Assembly (NCBI GenBank): GCA_903828595.1 | Contig: CAIKMS010000022.1 | Span: 1 to 37,106, forward strand | Length of the DNA: 37,106 bases | Direction: 5' to 3' | DNA from: an uncultured Pseudomonadota bacterium | GTDB taxonomy: Bacteria > Pseudomonadota > Gammaproteobacteria > Steroidobacterales > Steroidobacteraceae | Shown: positions 32,451 to 37,106 of the stretch, in pieces | Layout: the number at the start of each line of letters is the position of its first letter | Position numbering within the stretch: position 1 is the first letter of the stretch | Made by a program: the position numbers and the translations under genes | Notes under the pieces: model-generated | Seen by the model: the letters and a program-made list of their open reading frames with translations, nothing else | What the model was told of the DNA's origin: nothing | Databases searched by the model: none

Positions 32451-34702
32451 AAGGTTGGCGGGTCTATCAGGCACTACTGGCCGGCTTGTTATTCACAGGC
32501 TGTGTTGTTGCCCAAGATCATTTCGCCAGCGTCGATGCAAGCGCCCCCCTGGGGCTTGAATCGCACCGGCCAAAGATTGGCTTAGTACTGTCCGGTGGCG
32601 GTGCGCGAGGCGCGGCGCATATCGGTGTGCTTAAAGCGCTAGAGGAGCTGCATGTACCTATCGATGCTATCGCTGGCAGCAGCATTGGCGCGGTCGTGGG
32701 TGGTCTGTATGCGTCCGGACTGTCGGCTGAGCAAATTGAAAAGCTACTGGTGTCGTTGGATTGGGCGGATGCGTTTAGGGATCGCGCCAGCCGCCCGGAT
32801 CTGGACTTTCGACGCAAGGAAGATGACCGTGATTTTCTGGTAAATCTTCCGGTAGGTTATGGCGAAGACGGATTTCGTTTTCCGCGTGGGTTAATACAAG
32901 GGCAAAAACTTGAGGCGAAGCTGCGCTCGGCGCTCTCCCCGGTGGCCATGCGTCAACGGTTTGATGAGTTACCCATTCCCTTTCGGGCGATTGCCACTGA
33001 TCTAGCCAGTGGTGAAGCGGTGGTGCTTGACCACGGCTCACTGGCTCAGGCGCTGCGTGCCAGCATGTCGGTACCTGGGTTACTGGCCCCGGTTAAAATT
33101 GATGATCGCCTGCTGGTTGACGGGGGTATCGCTGAGAATTTGCCGGTCGATGTTGCGCGTGCGATGGGCGTTGATGTGGTGATTGTGGTGGATGTGACCT
33201 CACCTTTGCAGGCACCGGATCAGTTGAAGTCACCCTTGGCCGTTTCTAACCAGATGATTGCGATTCTTATTGGGCGCGCGACGGCCAGGGCCCGACAAGC
33301 GTTGACAAAGCGCGATGTGTATATACGCCCAGAATTGGGCTCGATATCGGCTTTGGACTTTGCTCACTTGGATGTGGCAATTAAGGCCGGTGAAGCGGCG
33401 GTGGTCGCGCAGACTCCGCTGAGTGACTATGAGCTGGATAAACCGCGCTATCTTGCTTATCGACAGTCACTGACTTCTCCTGAGCCAGCCCCGCTTTTAG
33501 AGTTCGTGCAGGTCACACCAGCGACAGGGCGTTATCACAAGCTCATTGAAGCCGCGCTTGAGCCTGCGATGGGTAAGCCTATGACCCCAGCGTTGATTGA
33601 TGAATCGCTCAGCGTGCTTAATGGGCGTGATTTATTTCAGGCGCTGAATTACCAATGGCTCAATGATCAGGGGCGGCGAGGGATTTTGGTTGATGCTCAG
33701 CCTAAATCATGGGGTCCTACGTTTTTGCATTTCGCCCTAGAGCTGCAAAATGATTTTCGTGGCACCGACAGCTTCAACGCTGGAGTACGTGCGGTCTTTA
33801 CTGACGTGAATCCGTATCTGGCGGAATGGCGACTCGATCTTAAAGTCGGCAATCAGCCAAAGATTAAGGCCGAGTTTTTTCAACCGCTGGGTTATGCGAG
33901 TCCCTGGTTTATTGCACCCAGCGCCAATAGCCAAAGTCGCAACGTCTCGCTGTTTAATCCCGACGGTACGGCGCTTGCGGATTACCGCATCAGCGAGCGG
34001 GATTTCGGGATCGACTGGGGACGATTGCTTGGCTCCTGGGGTGAGTTTCGAATTGGCGTGCACGACATTACCGGTGTTTCGTCGTTGCGCATTGGTACGC
34101 CGTTGCTGAGTGCTGCGACCCCGCCACCGGGTAGTTTCGCTCAAGGGGGATATTTCGCTCGCTTCAGCGTTGACCAGCTCGATAGCGTCAACTTCCCGCG
34201 TCGTGGCAATTCTTTAGTTTTGGAATGGGACGGCCAGCGCAAGTATTTTGGCGCCAACGACTCCGGGGATCGTGCCAAAGTGGATTGGTTGATCGCTAAT
34301 TCGTATAACCGGGACACGCTGGTATTCTGGGCGTCCGCAGGCTCTGCGTTGACTGCTTTAAGGGGTGTGCAGAGTGACTATACCCTGGGTGGATTTTTGA
34401 ATTTGTCGGGGTTGTCGGCGAACTCGCTGGCAGGCCCGCATTTTGCGATAGCCCGCCTGGTGTACTTTCACAAGGTTAGTAACGGCGGTAACGGCCTGTT
34501 AGAGGTGCCGGCCTATGTGGGTATCTCAACCGAGGCGGGTAATGTGTGGAGTGAGCGTCACGACATTAGTTATGCCAGTTCGCGCAAAGACGGCTCCCTG
34601 TTTTTAGGTTTGGATACACCCTTGGGCCCCGCCTATCTGGGAGCCGGGCTCGATCAGGGTGGTCACACGAGCTATTACCTGTTTCTGGGGCGTACGTTCT
34701 AG
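32447..34702 (+). CDS. Patatin-like phospholipase with Omp85-type beta-barrel (PlpD type)
   Basis: 751 residues. A signal peptide (ending near FTGCVVAQ) leads to a patatin domain: oxyanion hole GLVLSGGGARGAAHIG, nucleophile GSSIG, and the catalytic Asp in VDGGIAENLPVD. Residues about 340-440 look like a POTRA-type linker. The rest is beta-rich and ends YYLFLGRTF, a C-terminal aromatic signal for outer-membrane insertion. It is thus a type Vd-like autotransported lipase or an outer-membrane patatin protein. It shares an ATGA junction with pap, which is unusual. Confidence 0.88.
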   Translation: MKGWRVYQALLAGLLFTGCVVAQDHFASVDASAPLGLESHRPKIGLVLSGGGARGAAHIGVLKALEELHVPIDAIAGSSIGAVVGGLYASGLSAEQIEKLLVSLDWADAFRDRASRPDLDFRRKEDDRDFLVNLPVGYGEDGFRFPRGLIQGQKLEAKLRSALSPVAMRQRFDELPIPFRAIATDLASGEAVVLDHGSLAQALRASMSVPGLLAPVKIDDRLLVDGGIAENLPVDVARAMGVDVVIVVDVTSPLQAPDQLKSPLAVSNQMIAILIGRATARARQALTKRDVYIRPELGSISALDFAHLDVAIKAGEAAVVAQTPLSDYELDKPRYLAYRQSLTSPEPAPLLEFVQVTPATGRYHKLIEAALEPAMGKPMTPALIDESLSVLNGRDLFQALNYQWLNDQGRRGILVDAQPKSWGPTFLHFALELQNDFRGTDSFNAGVRAVFTDVNPYLAEWRLDLKVGNQPKIKAEFFQPLGYASPWFIAPSANSQSRNVSLFNPDGTALADYRISERDFGIDWGRLLGSWGEFRIGVHDITGVSSLRIGTPLLSAATPPPGSFAQGGYFARFSVDQLDSVNFPRRGNSLVLEWDGQRKYFGANDSGDRAKVDWLIANSYNRDTLVFWASAGSALTALRGVQSDYTLGGFLNLSGLSANSLAGPHFAIARLVYFHKVSNGGNGLLEVPAYVGISTEAGNVWSERHDISYASSRKDGSLFLGLDTPLGPAYLGAGLDQGGHTSYYLFLGRTF

Positions 34703-34708
34703 TAGGAT

Positions 34709-34723
34709 CGCGCCTAAGGCGCG
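34709..34723. other. Short hairpin between convergent genes
   Basis: CGCGCC-TAA-GGCGCG can fold just past the patatin stop codon and facing the convergent small gene. There is no T-tract on either side, so it is at best a weak terminator. Confidence 0.3.
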
Positions 34724-34733
34724 CCTGCGCGGG

Positions 34734-34982
34734 TTAAGCCGATTTGTCGACTTTCTTAAAGACCACGTCGGCGATATCGCCGATGCGATAGACCTTAGGC
34801 TGGGTTTTCATGTCCAGTAACGCCGCATCGCGCTCTTGAGCGGTGGCGTACCAATGGTTTTTGCTCCAATCCTCGCCGAGTAAACGACGAAAGGGGCTTT
34901 CAGGCCGTAGCGTGATCTGAATGCCAAAATGACGTTCGTCCGCTACCGGGTGACGCAAATTGTGGGGATGACAAATCGCCAT
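34734..34982 (-). CDS. Hypothetical small protein
   Basis: 82 residues, soluble-looking, with ERHFGIQITLRPESPFRRLL, WSKNHWYATAQERDAALLDM and a final YRIGDIADVVFKKVDKS. No named family recognised, but the compact aromatic/charged pattern reads like a real protein. AAAGGA lies six bases before the ATG on the minus strand. It diverges from msrA. Confidence 0.6.
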   Translation of the reverse strand: MAICHPHNLRHPVADERHFGIQITLRPESPFRRLLGEDWSKNHWYATAQERDAALLDMKTQPKVYRIGDIADVVFKKVDKSA

Positions 34983-35046
34983 AACAGTCCTTTAAAAAAT
35001 TTTAAGCCGCCCCATAACGGTGTGGCAGGATGTCACTATTGTACGG

Positions 35047-35064
35047 CCCTACCGTTCGGTAGGG
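35047..35064. other. Hairpin in the msrA upstream region
   Basis: CCCTACC-GTTC-GGTAGGG forms a perfect 7-bp stem with a 4-nt loop about 80 bases before the msrA start. It could lie in the 5' leader or be an operator. No T-tract follows. Confidence 0.35.
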
Positions 35065-35143
35065 GAACCCGTGCGCCAGGCTAGAGCTTGATGACAGGCA
35101 AGGCCCACGGCGGCATGGCGCTTCAACATGAAGGGAGACGAAG

Positions 35144-35779
35144 ATGGGACTTACACTCAGTCAGGGACTAACCACGGTGAATGGCCCGGGCCTTTCGGCG
35201 CCACACTTTGTGAACGGGCACCCGATCGTAGGCCCCTTCCCCGACGGCATGGACGTGGCCGTGTTTGGGATGGGATGTTTTTGGGGTGTGGAGCGCAAAT
35301 TCTGGCCGCTGTCCGGGGTGTTTAGCACCGCCGTGGGCTATGCCGGCGGGACGACCACTGATCCTGACTATAAAAAGGTGTGTAACGGCAATACCGGGCA
35401 CGCCGAGGTTGTGTTGGTGGTGTTTGATTCCAGTCAAATCAGTTACGAGCACTTGTTGAAAGTCTTTTGGGAATCACATAACCCCACGCAAGGCATGCGG
35501 CAGGGCAACGATATCGGCACGCAGTACCGATCCACGATTTATTTTGTGAATAACGCACAGAAGTCATCGGCGGTGCATACGCGAGACGCTTACCAACACG
35601 CACTTACAGCCGCCGGTCACGGGGCAATCACGACAGAAATTGCTGCCGCTGGCACGTTTTACTATGCCGAGGACTATCACCAGCAGTACCTCGCGAAGAA
35701 TCCGAACGGGTACTGCGGGATAGGAGGGTGTGGAGTTCCCTTCAAAATTGCGGAGTTACAGTTGGGCGAGAAGGCGTAA
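35144..35779 (+). CDS. msrA: Peptide-methionine (S)-S-oxide reductase MsrA
   Basis: 211 residues. The catalytic Cys is in [13 protein letters not shown], followed by [39 protein letters not shown] and [15 protein letters not shown]. Recycling cysteines are in YCGIGGCGV near the C-terminus. It reduces methionine-S-sulfoxide in proteins. The N-terminus carries about 45 extra residues before the core, as in the longer E. coli-like MsrA. GGGAGACGAAG stands just upstream of the ATG. Confidence 0.94.
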   Translation: MGLTLSQGLTTVNGPGLSAPHFVNGHPIVGPFPDGMDVAVFGMGCFWGVERKFWPLSGVFSTAVGYAGGTTTDPDYKKVCNGNTGHAEVVLVVFDSSQISYEHLLKVFWESHNPTQGMRQGNDIGTQYRSTIYFVNNAQKSSAVHTRDAYQHALTAAGHGAITTEIAAAGTFYYAEDYHQQYLAKNPNGYCGIGGCGVPFKIAELQLGEKA

Positions 35780-35782
35780 GAG

Positions 35783-36016
35783 TTGGTTCAACTTGGTTTC
35801 CATCAGGAAGCCAAGGGGTTACCTATTCGATACGCGTTTTTCTGCGGGAAAACGCGAAGTTTTTCCGGCGTTGAGGTCTACCGGAAGTCTACCGGTGTTC
35901 TGGACCTAGGAAAGTCCTCGGGGAAGGAACCGACTACATTGATCCGTGCAAGCGGAAACTACTTGCCCGTAAATACTCCCGAATTGCGACGGGAGATCGG
36001 GAATGCCAAACAATAA
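35783..36016 (+). CDS. Uncertain small ORF after msrA
   Basis: 77 codons from TTG with no internal ATG. It continues in the same frame as msrA directly beyond the msrA stop. The middle (GVEVYRKSTGVLDLGKSSGK) and end (LPVNTPELRREIGNAKQ) resemble no family I know. AAGG lies eight bases before the TTG. It could be a remnant of a longer gene, a rare readthrough extension, or no gene at all. Confidence 0.28.
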   Translation: MVQLGFHQEAKGLPIRYAFFCGKTRSFSGVEVYRKSTGVLDLGKSSGKEPTTLIRASGNYLPVNTPELRREIGNAKQ

Positions 36017-36263
36017 GAAGCCCCAGTACTGCTTCCTGCCTAAAAGGATGAAGGAAGTAATCGACTTCGTGGAGCCGAAGCAAATGTACGAGTTGCTTGA
36101 GGCGGGCTGCGATACCGAGTTTTGCTACATCGTCGGCGTCATAGCCGATCTAAAGCAGGTGGGTGGCAGAGTCAGCGAAGACCACGAAAAGATCCTGGCG
36201 ATTCCTCGAATCCTGCTTCAGCAAGCACTGAAGGGCGACACCGACGCCAAGCGGCTCTACTAA
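36003..36263 (+). CDS. Hypothetical small protein
   Basis: 86 residues, PNNKKPQYCFLPKRMKEVID then FCYIVGVIADLKQVGG and ILLQQALKGDTDAKRLY; helical, with no signal or membrane segment. GGGAGATCGGGA precedes the ATG, and it overlaps the previous frame by 14 bases. No family recognised. Lies in the accessory-looking stretch before the IS3-type gene. Confidence 0.5.
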   Translation: MPNNKKPQYCFLPKRMKEVIDFVEPKQMYELLEAGCDTEFCYIVGVIADLKQVGGRVSEDHEKILAIPRILLQQALKGDTDAKRLY

Positions 36264-36430
36264 TCGGTTAACGCATGTCGGGTATTGAGCACCGGACGAG
36301 TTGCTTGAATTCGGGGCCCCACCAGTGCCGCCCCGATTAGTCATCCCCGCATTGTGACGGCCATCAGCAAAATCCCCGTGAAACCGGCGTAAACAATCAG
36401 CCTATACAGGCACTTACGCGGGGTGACTTC

Positions 36431-36991
36431 ATGGTGTCAGAGACAGTATCGGCGGGGGTCGCCAATTCCGAGGGCTTAGAGCTACGTGCGGCACCACTTG
36501 ATGCCCCGTTCAAGCGCTGGTACATCGCGCAGTTTTCCAAGCATCTGCCGAAAGTCCTGGAGAGCGAGCTGCTCACAACCTATTTCACAACAAGTTACGG
36601 CCAGCTATACGAATACTGTTTGGAGTTTCTGCGCGTTCAAAAACTGATCATCGAGACCAAAGACCAAGACTCCGTAGCCACCGATGCGCGCCGCATGGGG
36701 TGGAAATGGTGTCGAGTAGCAGTCGAAGCCGATGACTTCGTTCGCCACGACAAGGACGGTAAGTGGGTACGAATGACCGAGGACGAAATATCCGAGGTCA
36801 AGGATTCGGAGCTGATTTTCGCCGGGTTGCAGGAAAAGCGGATATCAGAGTTGTCTGATAGCGCCCGGAAGCTGCGACAGAAGGGCGTCGAGTGGGCCGC
36901 GGACAATCTCGTATACATCGTTAGTGATCGCCTCGGCGAAATGTCCCGCGTAACCAAGGAATTCGCCAAGGTCCTTCCGTGCTACCTGTGA
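36431..36991 (+). CDS. Hypothetical protein
   Basis: 186 residues, soluble, with FKRWYIAQFSKHLPKVLE, YGQLYEYCLEFLRVQKLI, MGWKWCRVAVEADDFVRHDK and a helical C-terminus. No family recognised. GGGGTGA precedes the ATG. Position between an unknown ORF and an insertion sequence suggests accessory DNA, but nothing in the protein shows its role. Confidence 0.52.
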   Translation: MVSETVSAGVANSEGLELRAAPLDAPFKRWYIAQFSKHLPKVLESELLTTYFTTSYGQLYEYCLEFLRVQKLIIETKDQDSVATDARRMGWKWCRVAVEADDFVRHDKDGKWVRMTEDEISEVKDSELIFAGLQEKRISELSDSARKLRQKGVEWAADNLVYIVSDRLGEMSRVTKEFAKVLPCYL

Positions 36992-37056
36992 CCTGCCTTG
37001 AGATAACTGGTCCAGCCTGATGTTCCCTAAAATAGAGGAACGGAGGGTTAAGGATC

Positions 37057-37106
37057 ATGCCAAAACAACGGTTTACGACGGAAGAGATCATCCACAAGCT
37101 GCGCGA
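37057..37106 (+). CDS. IS3-family transposase OrfA, 5' end only
   Basis: The 16 visible codons read MPKQRFTTEEIIHKLR, the typical start of an IS3-family OrfA helix-turn-helix protein. The purine-rich GGAGGGTTAAGGA leads into the ATG. The rest lies beyond the window. The element's left inverted repeat is probably within the preceding 50 bases but its exact end cannot be set. Confidence 0.8.
   Translation, partial: MPKQRFTTEEIIHKLR

Noticed and set aside
1..37106. CRISPR arrays, rRNA, tRNA or riboswitches
   Set aside because: No regularly spaced repeat-spacer pattern, cloverleaf or known riboswitch core was recognised by eye. A tRNAscan or Infernal run would settle the RNA question.

Overview
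The window looks like a gammaproteobacterial chromosome of fairly high G+C that carries a decayed or nested integrative element at its left end and the edge of a second accessory patch at its right end. The gammaproteobacterial reading rests on a fused RlmKL methyltransferase, SlyX, a PotFGHI-type polyamine transporter with PuuA and PuuD, and a polyphosphate:AMP phosphotransferase. I cannot name a genus from sequence alone.

Left accessory region (about 1-8215). It starts with the tail of an AlpA-type regulator. Next come a primase-polymerase/helicase protein, a cluster of CCCCGAAAT repeats that could be an origin, a phage-type RuvC resolvase, a conserved phage-type protein and an HGGxSTG-type zinc-binding small protein. 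There is no capsid, tail or terminase gene, so this resembles a satellite or integrative element rather than a complete prophage. A cargo block follows (about 3760-6090): a two-helix membrane protein, a fragment resembling the C-terminus of a tyrosine integrase, then a run of small exported proteins (surface-adhesin-E-like, His/Gly-rich, Sel1-repeat, Cys-rich). The block is bracketed by two 88-bp copies of the 3' end of the HGGxSTG-type gene. Beyond it lies a Fic-domain gene with its own palindromic promoter sites. That gene is bracketed by a different pair of about 92-bp direct repeats with hairpin potential.

Chromosomal region (about 8280-35780). On the minus strand are a small unknown protein, an M28 peptidase of the glutamate carboxypeptidase II type, an MttB-family (non-pyrrolysine) methyltransferase and SlyX. 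On the plus strand are a PLP-dependent threonine/serine dehydratase, an exonuclease/GIY-YIG fusion protein that overlaps rlmKL, and a small cupin. A long polyamine operon follows: puuD, puuA, potF-, potG-, potH- and potI-like genes, a polyphosphate glucokinase and an HDOD protein. After that come a Cys/Met-metabolism PLP enzyme, a methyltransferase, a PAP2 phosphatase, a polyphosphate:AMP phosphotransferase overlapping a patatin/Omp85 outer-membrane protein, and msrA. The polyamine operon makes a coherent uptake and gamma-glutamylation route. The ppgK and pap genes add a polyphosphate-consuming theme.

Right end (about 35780-37106). Three unrecognised ORFs are followed by the start of an IS3-type transposase gene that runs out of the window, so this looks like the margin of another accessory patch.
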